This document shows, piece after piece, positions 1-9,024 of a stretch of DNA of 59,518 nucleotides (position 1 is its first letter; every line of letters begins with the position of its first letter). The stretch is from Melioribacteraceae bacterium. Lineage in GTDB: Bacteria > Bacteroidota > Ignavibacteria > Ignavibacteriales > Melioribacteraceae. Location: contig JALSTI010000127.1 in the NCBI GenBank assembly GCA_026983795.1, positions 1 through 59,518 of the forward strand, in the 5' to 3' direction. The notes beneath the pieces are model-generated. The model searched no databases, was not told where the DNA came from, and saw only the letters and a program-made list of their open reading frames with translations. The position numbers and the translations under genes were made by a program.

Positions 1-614
1 CCGAATGTTAATTGATAACCGGTTCCCAATCTGAATGCGATAAATCTATTTAAAGGAACGTCCACGTTTAGAGTAGGTGCAAAAGTAAAAAAATTATTTT
101 CAAGATGCTTGTGAATATTGTTAGAATTTCCTCCATTTAAATTATTCCAAACATTAAACCACTCAAAACTTCCTTCATTTTGATAAACATCAATATTGAT
201 TGAGCCGCCGCCGAACAAGCCTCCAATGGATACAGCCAAACCATTAATAAACGGCAAAGTATATTCAATTGTAAAAGCGCCCCCTCCGATAGAATAATTA
301 ACTTCCTTGCGGATTCCTTGAATATTTTTCTTGGAATTTTTTGATCCTCCAAAACCAAAACCGCCGATACGAACATTATCAATTAACATAATATATGCAT
401 ATCCGCCTCCGCCGTAAGTAATTAATCCGTTACCGAAATTATCCACTCCGAAACTTGAAACGGATTTATTCAATTCTTCAAAATCCGGAAACATGACCAT
501 TGGAGTAAAACCGCCGGCTGCTCCGAATTTTGCAATCCATTGCACCGACTCAATACCCTGGGCATTTATACTTGAAACAAATACTATAAATAACAAAAAC
601 AAAAGTTTTCTCAT
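1..614 (-). CDS. Exported beta-rich hypothetical protein (partial, 3' end outside window)
   Basis: The ORF track lists no line for this gene, but the minus strand is open from an ATG at 614 to the window edge. The protein begins MRKLLFLLFIVFVSSINAQG, a typical signal peptide with cleavage after NA-Q. The mature part is rich in Gly and aromatic residues, with alternating hydrophobic stretches and repeated GGG/GGGG turns, as in outer-membrane beta-barrel or surface proteins. About 204 residues are visible and the C-terminus is cut off. No family is recognised. It lies downstream of ftsZ on the same strand but is separated from it by the terminator at 731-793, so it is probably transcribed independently. 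The 81-aa ORF at 137-382 is a shadow in another frame. Confidence 0.75.
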   Translation of the reverse strand, partial: MRKLLFLLFIVFVSSINAQGIESVQWIAKFGAAGGFTPMVMFPDFEELNKSVSSFGVDNFGNGLITYGGGGYAYIMLIDNVRIGGFGFGGSKNSKKNIQGIRKEVNYSIGGGAFTIEYTLPFINGLAVSIGGLFGGGSINIDVYQNEGSFEWFNVWNNLNGGNSNNIHKHLENNFFTFAPTLNVDVPLNRFIAFRLGTGYQLTF

Positions 615-730
615 GTAAATACAATGTAAAAATTTATAAAAAATTAAAGTTAGTTAATCAAATTTTAATATGAAACACAAAATAACCGAACTTGTTAATA
701 TTTGAAAACTAAAAAACCTATGGCAAATAG

Positions 731-793
731 AAAAAGGCTGCATGATTTCATTTTTTTTACCACAACAAGGACGAAACCATAAACAGCCTTTTC
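731..793 (-). terminator. Hairpin terminator after ftsZ (end of dcw operon)
   Basis: Read on the minus strand, AAAAGGCTG is followed by ATGGTTTC, a loop of about 20 nt, then GAAATCAT and GCAGCCTTTTT. The two arm pairs stack with one small internal asymmetry and one G-T pair, and the 3' arm ends in a T run. It lies about 18 nt past the ftsZ stop codon and is the only clear terminator between mraZ and this point. Confidence 0.7.
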
Positions 794-810
794 ATTTATT
801 TACTTTAACC

Positions 811-2085
811 CTAGTCCATCATCATCCGTAAAAAAGAAGAGCTTTCATCCTCATCGTTATCATTCGAATTATTTTTGTTTTCTTTAACATTCACTTTTTC
901 AAACGCATCCAATTGTTCTAATTTAAAACCGCTCTCGGGAATATCTTCATCCGAAGCGAGCAAATTTTTTGAACCTTTAACTCTAAATATAGTTGGTTCG
1001 TCTAAATCAATAGTTTCTTTTTTACCATTATTAGATAACGAGAAACCCGAGAAATACGACTCGGCTTTCTTTTTATGAATTTCCTTTTCCTCTTCAATTT
1101 TCTCATGCACTTTGGATCTTTGTTCGCCAAATCCGGTAGCAATTACTGTATACGAAACATATTCGTTCATATCTTCCCTGTTAACCCAACCAAAAATTAC
1201 ATTAGCTTCTTCGCCCGCAGCTTCATAAATAATTTTATTTCCTTCGTCAATTTCTTGCATTGTTAAATCATCGGACCCGGTAACATTCAACAAAATATTT
1301 TTAGCTCCTTTAATACTCATACCTTCCAGCAGAGGAGAAGAAATAGCTTTTTGTGCGGCTTCTATTGCTCTATTTTCACCCGAAGCAACACCGGCACCCA
1401 TAATTGCTTCTCCGCTTGCATTCATTACAGAACGTACATCGGCAAAGTCCACATTTATAATACCCGGAATTGTAATAATATCCGCTATTCCTCTTGTTGC
1501 TTCATAAAGGACTTCATTCGGTTTATCGAATGCTGTTTTGGCTGAAACCGTGCCGTCCAAAATGTTAAGTAATCTATCGTTCGGAATTACGATTAAACTA
1601 TCTACATTTCTTCTTAACTCATGAATTCCTTCTTCGGCGTTCATCATTCTTTTTTTACCTTCCCATTTAAACGGTTTGGTAACAATTCCAATAACAAGCG
1701 CGCCAACGCTTTTTGCAATAGATGCAATAATTGGGGCTCCGCCCGTACCGGTTCCGCCGCCCATACCGGCGGTTACAAATACCATATCGGTATTTTCTAA
1801 AATTTTTGCGATTTTATCACGGTCTTCTTCAATGGCTTTTCTTCCAACGTTTGGATCTGCGCCGGCGCCTAATCCTCTTGTTACATTTACACCAATTTGA
1901 ATTTTGTGATCAGCATGACTTAAATTTAATACTTGTGCATCGGTATTAATAGCGACGTACTCAACGCCTTTTAAGCCTTTATTCATCATACTTTCGATAG
2001 CATTGCAACCACCGCCGCCAACGCCAACTACTTTTAATTTTGCAGATAGTGGTTCATCTCTGTCGAGGGAAAAGAATTTTGACAT
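811..2085 (-). CDS. ftsZ: Cell division GTPase FtsZ
   Basis: Tubulin-like GTPase that polymerises into the cytokinetic Z-ring at midcell. The tubulin signature GGGTGTG is at residues 109-115, and the T7 catalytic loop region (NVDFADVRSVM) is near residue 215. At 424 aa it is slightly longer than average because of an extended, acidic, Asn-rich C-terminal linker. The tail carries two FtsZ-tail-like peptides: DLDEPTIFR at 360-368 and ESSSFLRMMMD at the very end. The start is supported by a strong AAGGAGG six bases before ATG. It follows ftsA by 23 nt and is the last gene of the dcw operon. Confidence 0.97.
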   Translation of the reverse strand: MSKFFSLDRDEPLSAKLKVVGVGGGGCNAIESMMNKGLKGVEYVAINTDAQVLNLSHADHKIQIGVNVTRGLGAGADPNVGRKAIEEDRDKIAKILENTDMVFVTAGMGGGTGTGGAPIIASIAKSVGALVIGIVTKPFKWEGKKRMMNAEEGIHELRRNVDSLIVIPNDRLLNILDGTVSAKTAFDKPNEVLYEATRGIADIITIPGIINVDFADVRSVMNASGEAIMGAGVASGENRAIEAAQKAISSPLLEGMSIKGAKNILLNVTGSDDLTMQEIDEGNKIIYEAAGEEANVIFGWVNREDMNEYVSYTVIATGFGEQRSKVHEKIEEEKEIHKKKAESYFSGFSLSNNGKKETIDLDEPTIFRVKGSKNLLASDEDIPESGFKLEQLDAFEKVNVKENKNNSNDNDEDESSSFLRMMMD

Positions 2086-2108
2086 GTTGTCCTCCTTGTT
2101 GTGGTATT

Positions 2109-3353
2109 TTATAATTCATCAAAAAATTCTTGAACTTTTTTAATTATACTTGAAATATTTAAATTTGATTTAGGTCTTTTAAATTTTGAAGCCACAATAT
2201 TTTCGGAAGAAGTGGAGCCGGGAATTCCTTTTATTAATCCGGCTACAGTTGCAAATTCCGGGCTTTCAATTTCGTTGGAAAGACCGTTTCCCAATTCCAA
2301 AGGAACGCCGATACGGGCCGGCAATCCAAATACTTCTTCCGCCAATTCAGTAGTTCCTCTTAATAAAGAACCTCCGCCGGTTAATACAATTCCGGCTTTA
2401 ATTTTATTTTTAAAATTTATCTGGCGTAATTCATTATCAATAATTGTGAACAATTCTTTCATTCTAACATGAATTATTTGAGTTAAAAGGGAAATCGGAA
2501 TTTTAATTGTTCCACGCGCTCCTACGCCTTTTATATAAATATCTTCATCTTTAATAATCGATTCTTCCGTTGCGTATCCGTATTCTTTTTTTAACTTTTC
2601 CGCTTCTTGAGTAACAATGCCTAAAGATTCCCTTATATCGTTTGTAACCTGGTTTCCCGCCACGCCAATAACTTTAGTATATTTTATGCTTTTTTCGTGG
2701 TAAACCGCAATATCAGTAGTGCCGCCGCCAATATCTATAAGCACAACGCCGAGGTCTTGTTCATTTTCATCTAAAACCGAAACGCTTGAAGCAATCGGTT
2801 GTAAAACATAATTTTGGACGGTAAATCCAGCACGCTCTACGGATTTTTTGATGTTCTGAATAGCCGGAACGGAAGCTAACACCACATGATTTAACGCCTC
2901 CAATCGAGATCCGCTCATTCCAATCGGATTTTCAATTCCCCCTTGGTGATCTATAAAAAATTCCTCAGGAATAATGTGCAATATTTGTCTGTCCGAAGGT
3001 ATCCGTATGGTCTTTACATCGGCTTTAAGCCTGTCAATATCCGCTTGAGTTATCTCCCTATCCGGATTGTTAATAGTAACATAGTTCCTATGTCGTAAAC
3101 TTGTAATATGTTCTCCGGCAACGCCAACATTAACGTTTTTAATTTGAATATCCGCTCTGTTGGAAGCAATTTCCATAGCCTTTTTAATAGCCTCGGCTGT
3201 TTTCCCAATATTTGCAACAAGTCCTCTGTTCAAACCGTCGGAAGCCGCAACGCCAAAGCCCAAAATGGTAAGCTTATTAGCTTCCCGCTCGGCAATTACC
3301 GCTCCTACTTTTGTAGTACCCAAATCGAGTCCGGCTATTATATTTCTTTTCAT
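2109..3353 (-). CDS. ftsA: Cell division protein FtsA
   Basis: Actin-fold ATPase that tethers FtsZ filaments to the inner membrane and recruits later divisome proteins. Visible signatures are the phosphate-1 motif GLDLGTTKVG near the N-terminus, the phosphate-2 segment VLIDIGGGTTDIAVY, the adenosine motif LTGGGSLLRG, and a C-terminal amphipathic helix (IKKVQEFFDEL) that acts as the membrane-targeting sequence in this family. Length (414 aa) is normal. Its start overlaps the end of ftsQ by 4 nt (ATGA type), indicating translational coupling, and ftsZ follows 23 nt downstream. Confidence 0.96.
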   Translation of the reverse strand: MKRNIIAGLDLGTTKVGAVIAEREANKLTILGFGVAASDGLNRGLVANIGKTAEAIKKAMEIASNRADIQIKNVNVGVAGEHITSLRHRNYVTINNPDREITQADIDRLKADVKTIRIPSDRQILHIIPEEFFIDHQGGIENPIGMSGSRLEALNHVVLASVPAIQNIKKSVERAGFTVQNYVLQPIASSVSVLDENEQDLGVVLIDIGGGTTDIAVYHEKSIKYTKVIGVAGNQVTNDIRESLGIVTQEAEKLKKEYGYATEESIIKDEDIYIKGVGARGTIKIPISLLTQIIHVRMKELFTIIDNELRQINFKNKIKAGIVLTGGGSLLRGTTELAEEVFGLPARIGVPLELGNGLSNEIESPEFATVAGLIKGIPGSTSSENIVASKFKRPKSNLNISSIIKKVQEFFDEL

Positions 3354-4126
3354 AAAACGTGTTCCTTGTCTAATCCGTTTTTCTTTTTAGTTCCCAAGTA
3401 AACATGGTTATCAAATCTAAGATCCACGTAAGCAATTAATTTATTGGTCTTTTTTTCGTCAATTGAATTAACGAGGTCACACAGATAAAGTGCTTTTTCA
3501 ACAACGTTTTCAGATCCAACAATAAAAGTACATTCCATATTAGAAAGGGTAATTATAATATCGCCTCCGTTATTCAAATCGATTGTAGAAAGATTTTCAA
3601 ACGTGTTCTGATCGTATAAATAAATAGCATTTATTATTTTTATTGCATTTTTAATTTCTATATTGTTTGTTACTGAATTAAGTTTAATTTTTCCCTTACT
3701 TTGTTCCGGATTAAGAATAACCGGCAAATCTAAATTTGCGGTAAATTGAAAATGAGGTAAAATTTCCAATTTATCGGTAATTAAATATTTTGAATTTTTT
3801 GAGATTAAAATTGCCGAAAAATCTTTTTCTTTAAGTTTAATATGAATATCACCTTTCCCGTCAAGTATAACGTCCGCTTTATTTACGTATGGATGTTTTT
3901 CAATTCTATCTTTTATTACTCTTAAATTCAAATCTTTTAAGTTAGTTAGGTTGTTAAGTCCCGCAAATTTTAAATATTGTTCGGATGTTAAATGATTATT
4001 TCCCTCAATCATTATTGTGTTAATCTGCTTGCCGTTTTTAATATTTATAAAAATTGCACCCACAGTTATAAGAATTAACAAGGCGGCAAAAAACAACGTG
4101 CTATTTAAGTTTCGGCTTTTATTCAT
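3350..4126 (-). CDS. ftsQ: Cell division protein FtsQ/DivIB
   Basis: Bitopic divisome protein linking cytoplasmic FtsA/FtsZ to the septal peptidoglycan synthases through FtsL. It has a short basic N-terminus, one membrane segment (roughly residues 9-28 from the start chosen here), a POTRA domain (IMIEGNNHLTSEQYL...) and a beta-rich FtsQ domain. I chose the ATG at 4126, which overlaps the murC stop as ATGAATAA, in keeping with the other junctions. The ORF track starts 13 codons earlier (4165) with a Lys-rich extension that would overlap murC by 47 nt and cannot be excluded. Sequence identity in this family is low, so position in the cluster adds weight. Confidence 0.9.
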   Translation of the reverse strand: MNKSRNLNSTLFFAALLILITVGAIFINIKNGKQINTIMIEGNNHLTSEQYLKFAGLNNLTNLKDLNLRVIKDRIEKHPYVNKADVILDGKGDIHIKLKEKDFSAILISKNSKYLITDKLEILPHFQFTANLDLPVILNPEQSKGKIKLNSVTNNIEIKNAIKIINAIYLYDQNTFENLSTIDLNNGGDIIITLSNMECTFIVGSENVVEKALYLCDLVNSIDEKKTNKLIAYVDLRFDNHVYLGTKKKNGLDKEHVL

Positions 4127-5504
4127 TTTCTTTTTCTTTATAAATTTCAATAAACTTTTCACCATATTTCCATATATCGCCCGCGCCCATTGTTATTATT
4201 AAATCGCCGGGTTTTTGAACATCAAGTAATAATTGGGGAATTTTCGTTTTATCCGGTTCGTAAATTACATTTTTATGTCCGTAATCTTTAGCTATATCCG
4301 CAATCATTTTTCCCGACACATTTTCTATCGGTTTTTCTCTTGCAGGATAAACATCGGTACAAATAAAAAGATCGGAATTCAGAAATGATCTGCCGAACTC
4401 TTTATAAAAATCTCTTGTTCTTGAATACAAATGAGGTTGAAAAACCACTACCAATCTTCTGTTCCATGCGTTTCTTATTCCGGCAAGCGTTGCATTTATT
4501 TCGGTCGGATGATGCGCATAATCATCAATAACCAAAATGTCATTACTGAATTTCGTTTCGAATCTTCTGTAAACTCCGGTAAAAGATTCCAATGCTTTTT
4601 TAATGGTTTCAAATCCGATTCCCAATTCCTTGCCTATTATTACGGCAACCAATGAATTTTTGATATAATGAACACCGGGCAAGTTCAATGTAATCCGTCC
4701 TAAATTTTCGCCTTTATAATTTACAGTATAAGAACTCTGAAAACCGTTTTGTTCAATATCAGTTGCCCTGATATCCGCTTGCGAGGTTAAGCCGTAGGTG
4801 ATAATCTTTTTATTTATCATCGGGATAATATCTTGTAACGCCGGTTCATCCAGACATAATACAACGAAGCCGAAGAAAGGAACTTTATTAGCAAATTCAA
4901 CAAAAGCCGATTTTATATCGTCCAAATCTTTATAGGTATCCAAATGTTCTTGTTCCAATGTAGTAATTGCAGCAATACTCGGCGTCAGTTTCAGAAAAGT
5001 TCTATCGAATTCATCCGCTTCAACAACAATATACTCTCCGTTTCCCAATCGAGCGTTCGTGCCGCCTAAACCGCTTAATTTTCCTCCTACTATAATAGTC
5101 GGGTCTATACCGCCTTCAGTCAAAACGAGTCCAACCATGGAAGTGGTTGTAGTTTTACCGTGAGTTCCTGCAATACCGATTCCGTATTTCATTCTCATTG
5201 TCTCGGCAAGCATTTCGGAGCGTTTTATTACAGGAATTTTACGCGATAACGCTTCTTTAACTTCCGGATTATCAATATTAACAGCAGAAGAATAAACCAA
5301 CACATCGGCATCATCAAGATTACTAACCGAATGACCTATATAAATTTCGGCGCCCAGGTTTTTTAATCTGTCGGTTATTTCCGATCTGGCTAAATCGGAA
5401 CCTGAAACCTTAAAGCCCTGGTTTAACATTATCTCGGCTAGTCCGCTCATTCCGATACCGCCAATACCTACAAAGTGAATTTTCTTGATTAAATTTCTAA
5501 ACAA
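4119..5504 (-). CDS. murC: UDP-N-acetylmuramate--L-alanine ligase MurC
   Basis: Cytoplasmic Mur ligase adding the first amino acid (L-Ala) to UDP-MurNAc using ATP. The N-terminal Rossmann motif GIGGIGMSGLAE is typical of MurC, the ATP-binding loop is GTHGKTTTT at about 113-121, and the C-terminal Mur ligase domain contains the HPTEI and QPHLYSRT motifs. Length 461 aa is normal. The start overlaps the murG stop by 8 nt. No murB or ddl gene lies between murC and ftsQ, unlike many dcw clusters, so these functions must be encoded elsewhere. Confidence 0.96.
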   Translation of the reverse strand: MFRNLIKKIHFVGIGGIGMSGLAEIMLNQGFKVSGSDLARSEITDRLKNLGAEIYIGHSVSNLDDADVLVYSSAVNIDNPEVKEALSRKIPVIKRSEMLAETMRMKYGIGIAGTHGKTTTTSMVGLVLTEGGIDPTIIVGGKLSGLGGTNARLGNGEYIVVEADEFDRTFLKLTPSIAAITTLEQEHLDTYKDLDDIKSAFVEFANKVPFFGFVVLCLDEPALQDIIPMINKKIITYGLTSQADIRATDIEQNGFQSSYTVNYKGENLGRITLNLPGVHYIKNSLVAVIIGKELGIGFETIKKALESFTGVYRRFETKFSNDILVIDDYAHHPTEINATLAGIRNAWNRRLVVVFQPHLYSRTRDFYKEFGRSFLNSDLFICTDVYPAREKPIENVSGKMIADIAKDYGHKNVIYEPDKTKIPQLLLDVQKPGDLIITMGAGDIWKYGEKFIEIYKEKENE

Positions 5505-6606
5505 CTGTAATCTCCGCTAATTTTATTACTTCCTCCGCAATTTCCTTTGCTGCATCGGGTTTGGAGAAATTTTTAATATTACTACTTAATTTTTTTAATT
5601 TTGATTCATCATTTAATAAATTCTGTACTTCGGGAAATAATTTTTCATTTAACTCATTATCCGGTATAAGCAATGCAGCTTCATTTTCCAAAAGAGCTTG
5701 AGCATTTTTAAATTGATGATTAGCCGCAACATTTGTAGAGGGGACAAAGATTACCGGAAGTCCTAAATATGAAACCTCGGCTATAGTCGTTGCTCCTGAT
5801 CTGGCAATAACCAAGTCGGCGGCAGAATAAGCACCGATCATATTATCTATAAACGGCAAAACCCTTACGGAATTGCTTTCGAAAGATTTATATTCGTCGA
5901 AATACCCAATACCCGTTTGCCAAATAATTTGTAAATTGTTTTTAACAAATTTGTTTAAATTATTTTTCAGTGCTTCATTTATCGATTTTGCTCCTAAACT
6001 ACCTCCAATTACCAATACAGTCTTCTTATCCGGATCTAAATTAAATTTATTTAATGCTTTGTTTTTTTCTATTAATTCCATTTCCAATCTTACCGGGTTG
6101 CCGGTTACCTTAAGTTTTTTTTGGTCCCTAAAATATTTTTTTGAATTCTCAAAACACAAGTGAATCTGATCTGCTTTTTTTTCCAATATTCTGTTGGTAA
6201 TTCCCGGATAGCTGTTTTGTTCAAGCAAAACAACCTTAGCACCGAGAAAAGAAGCCGCCCATACAACGGGACCGGAAACATAAGCTCCGGAACCAACGGC
6301 AACTTGCGGTTTATATTTTAAGCATATTAAAAGTGACTGCAACATAGACACAATAAGTTTAACAGGGAAAAGAATATTTTTAATTGTGAATTCTCTTGAA
6401 AACCCGCTAATCCAAATTGTATTAAAATCGAAACCGAGTTTGGGCACAATTCTAGCTTCTATTTTATCCTTGGTTCCAACAAACATTATTTTACTTTCCG
6501 GTTTCATTTTTTTAATTTGTTCTGCCACTGCAACAGCGGGGAATAAATGTCCGCCGGTACCTCCGCCGGCAAAAATAAATCTATATACTCCTCTTCTATT
6601 TACCAT
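5497..6606 (-). CDS. murG: UDP-GlcNAc:lipid I N-acetylglucosaminyltransferase MurG
   Basis: Peripheral inner-membrane GT-B glycosyltransferase converting lipid I to lipid II. The N-terminal glycine loop GGGTGGHLFPA is near residue 14 and the second donor-binding loop GGSLGAKSINE is in the C-terminal half. The acceptor-side segment SGAYVSGP is also present. I chose the ATG at 6606 (MVNRRGVYRF), which overlaps the ftsW stop by 11 nt. The ORF-track start at 6642 adds 12 Lys/Leu-rich residues and would overlap ftsW by 47 nt. The resulting length (369 aa) is typical. Confidence 0.95.
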   Translation of the reverse strand: MVNRRGVYRFIFAGGGTGGHLFPAVAVAEQIKKMKPESKIMFVGTKDKIEARIVPKLGFDFNTIWISGFSREFTIKNILFPVKLIVSMLQSLLICLKYKPQVAVGSGAYVSGPVVWAASFLGAKVVLLEQNSYPGITNRILEKKADQIHLCFENSKKYFRDQKKLKVTGNPVRLEMELIEKNKALNKFNLDPDKKTVLVIGGSLGAKSINEALKNNLNKFVKNNLQIIWQTGIGYFDEYKSFESNSVRVLPFIDNMIGAYSAADLVIARSGATTIAEVSYLGLPVIFVPSTNVAANHQFKNAQALLENEAALLIPDNELNEKLFPEVQNLLNDESKLKKLSSNIKNFSKPDAAKEIAEEVIKLAEITVV

Positions 6607-7672
6607 TAACTTTAACTTTTTTCTTTTGCCCTTGAGTAGCAATATTTATAAGTATTCCCGTGGAAATACAAAATACAATAATTGACGTACCGCCGAAGCT
6701 GACAAAGGGCAAAGTTATGCCGGTAGTTGGTAAAATTCCAATACCGACAGCCGCATGTAAGAACGCACTTGTAACTATCATAAAAGATATACCGAAGGCA
6801 AGCAATTGACCGAATTCATCCTTGGTTCTTTTTGCTATTATCAAACCCACTAAAAAGATAGCCAAGTAAGCGCTCAACACTAAAAAAGCACCTATAAATC
6901 CAAGCTCTTCACCTAAAACGGAAAAAATAAAATCGTTATGAGGTTCGGGTAAAAACAAATCGCTTTGCCTGCTTTCTCCAATACCCAATCCTAAAAATCC
7001 CCCGCTTCCCAGCGCTATTTTGGATTGCAGAACTTGCATATTGATACTTGTGCCGTTCACAAAACTATCTGCATACGTAATTACTCTATGTCTGGAATGA
7101 GGAAAAATCATAATTGCCATTCCCCCAATAATCACAGCGGTTGCAACAATTCCGCTTAGGTGTTTGAATTTAGCTCCGCCAACGAATAAAAGCGTAAACG
7201 AGGTAAATAAAACAATCAAACTTGTGCTTACATTTGGTTGAATCAAAATCAAAAATGCAGTTATAAAAATCCAAAATAACGGATAGACCAATCCTTTTTT
7301 ATAGTTTTCAATATCTTTACCTTTCTTTTGTATCAGCACTGCCAAGTGAATAAGCAAAAGTAATTTGGCTAACTCGGAAGGCTGGAATCGTATAAATTTA
7401 AGATCAATCCACCGGGCGGCTCCTTTAACGCTCGGTGCAAAGAAAACCGTTGACAATAAAAGCGCTATTGCCAATATCATTAGCGGTTTACTCCAATTTT
7501 GATATTGTTTATACGGGAACATCGAAAAGAAAATTAACCCGATTAATGCCGCCGCTACTTTCCAAAGATGCGATATGAATAAGTCCATTCCCTTCGCGCT
7601 AAAAATCAGAAAGCTGCCTAATATTATTAGCGATAACGTAATTGAAATTAAAATTCTTTTTAATTTTTTCAT
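6596..7672 (-). CDS. ftsW: SEDS peptidoglycan glycosyltransferase FtsW
   Basis: Polytopic inner-membrane SEDS protein that polymerises lipid II into septal glycan together with its cognate class B PBP, here the ftsI product two kb upstream. About nine to ten hydrophobic segments are visible, with SEDS motifs KGAARWIDL, RFQPSELAKL, PHNDFIFSVLGEELGF and the C-terminal TGITLPFVSFGGTS. Length 358 aa is usual. It overlaps murD by 4 nt upstream and murG downstream. The dcw location argues for FtsW rather than RodA. Confidence 0.95.
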   Translation of the reverse strand: MKKLKRILISITLSLIILGSFLIFSAKGMDLFISHLWKVAAALIGLIFFSMFPYKQYQNWSKPLMILAIALLLSTVFFAPSVKGAARWIDLKFIRFQPSELAKLLLLIHLAVLIQKKGKDIENYKKGLVYPLFWIFITAFLILIQPNVSTSLIVLFTSFTLLFVGGAKFKHLSGIVATAVIIGGMAIMIFPHSRHRVITYADSFVNGTSINMQVLQSKIALGSGGFLGLGIGESRQSDLFLPEPHNDFIFSVLGEELGFIGAFLVLSAYLAIFLVGLIIAKRTKDEFGQLLAFGISFMIVTSAFLHAAVGIGILPTTGITLPFVSFGGTSIIVFCISTGILINIATQGQKKKVKVNGK

Positions 7673-9024
7673 GATAAACTCATAACTGCATTTTTAAATT
7701 TTCTTCCCCTGTCTTCGTAATTTTTGAACATATCAAAACTTGCACATGCGGGCGAAAGTAAAACAACATCGCCTCTTTGAGCGTCATCCCTAGCGGTCTT
7801 AACACATTTCTCCAATGATTCGATAATTTCCACCGGAACTAAATCTTCAAAGAAATTATAAATTTTTTCTGCCGAAGATCCGATTGCATAAATCTTTTTA
7901 ACTTTTTTAATTACCAAATCTTTAATTTCATTGTAGTCGTTTCCTTTATCCTGCCCGCCTAAAATCAACAACACCGGTTCGTCAAAACTTTGTAATGCAT
8001 ACCAAACAGAATTGATGTTAGTAGCTTTTGAATCGTTAATAAACTTAATGCCGTTTAACGTTTTCACCAATTCCAATCTATGTTCCACACCCTTAAATGA
8101 ACTTAAAGCCGTTTTAATAACATCATTTTCTATTTTTAGCAACTTTGCAACGGAAACGACCGACAATGCATTAGACAAATTGTGTTCACCTTTCAAATTC
8201 AAATCCGAGACCTTGCAGACAAGTTCGCTTTCATTGTTTTCGTTTGCAAAGTAAATATTTCCATCCATGCTGTAACTTCCGTAATCGACTTTAGTTTTTG
8301 TCGAAAATTTTAACTTATTTGCCCAGCTGTTTTTAACAATCGATTCAACAACTGCATCATCTTGATTAAATATTAAATAATCTTCTTCATTTTGGTTTTC
8401 AAACAATCTTGCTTTTGATGAAATATAATTATCAAAATTGTTATTATATCTATTTAAATGATCCGGTGTAATATTTAGTAATATTCCGAATTCCGGCTTA
8501 AAATTTTTTATAAAATCCAATTGAAAGCTTGAAACTTCGAGCGCCACATATTCGTTTTGTTGAACATCTAATGCAATTTCCGAAAAAGCTGTACCAATAT
8601 TGCCGGCGGAGTAACATTTTAATCCGGCAGTATTAATCAAATGCGCGCATAGCGATGTGGTTGTTGTTTTACCGTTAGTTCCCGTAATGGCAATTATTTT
8701 ACCTTTGCAAACTTCCGAGGCAAATTCAATCTCGCTTATTACTTCAATCCCCTTTTGTTTTGCCTTAATCAAGACGTCAGCATCGGAAGGAACGCCCGGA
8801 CTTGTAACCATAAAATCGCATTCAAATACTTTTCCGGAATGTTTTCCGGTTTCATATTCAATGTTATTTTTATCAAATTCAGCAATCATGTTTTTCAAAT
8901 TTTTCCTTTCCGATATATCGCTTACAAAAGGTACAGCTCCAATTTTTTTTGCTAATTTAGCAGCTCCCAATCCGCTTCTGACCGCACCAATAACCGTAAT
9001 TCGTTTCCCGGAATAATTTTTCAT
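7669..9024 (-). CDS. murD: UDP-N-acetylmuramoylalanine--D-glutamate ligase MurD
   Basis: Cytoplasmic Mur ligase adding D-Glu to UDP-MurNAc-L-Ala. The N-terminal Rossmann segment (ITVIGAVRSGLGAAKLA) and SPGVP match MurD, the P-loop is GTNGKTTTT at about 115-123, the lysine/metal segment (LNITPDHLNRY) follows, and the C-terminal domain has LILGGQDKG and LLSPACASFDMF. Length 451 aa is normal. Four-base overlaps with mraY upstream and ftsW downstream indicate tight translational coupling. Confidence 0.96.
   Translation of the reverse strand: MKNYSGKRITVIGAVRSGLGAAKLAKKIGAVPFVSDISERKNLKNMIAEFDKNNIEYETGKHSGKVFECDFMVTSPGVPSDADVLIKAKQKGIEVISEIEFASEVCKGKIIAITGTNGKTTTTSLCAHLINTAGLKCYSAGNIGTAFSEIALDVQQNEYVALEVSSFQLDFIKNFKPEFGILLNITPDHLNRYNNNFDNYISSKARLFENQNEEDYLIFNQDDAVVESIVKNSWANKLKFSTKTKVDYGSYSMDGNIYFANENNESELVCKVSDLNLKGEHNLSNALSVVSVAKLLKIENDVIKTALSSFKGVEHRLELVKTLNGIKFINDSKATNINSVWYALQSFDEPVLLILGGQDKGNDYNEIKDLVIKKVKKIYAIGSSAEKIYNFFEDLVPVEIIESLEKCVKTARDDAQRGDVVLLSPACASFDMFKNYEDRGRKFKNAVMSLS

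Noticed and set aside
137-382. 81-aa minus-strand ORF in the track
   Set aside because: It is a shadow of the signal-peptide protein read in the proper frame from 614 to the window edge, which has coherent composition.
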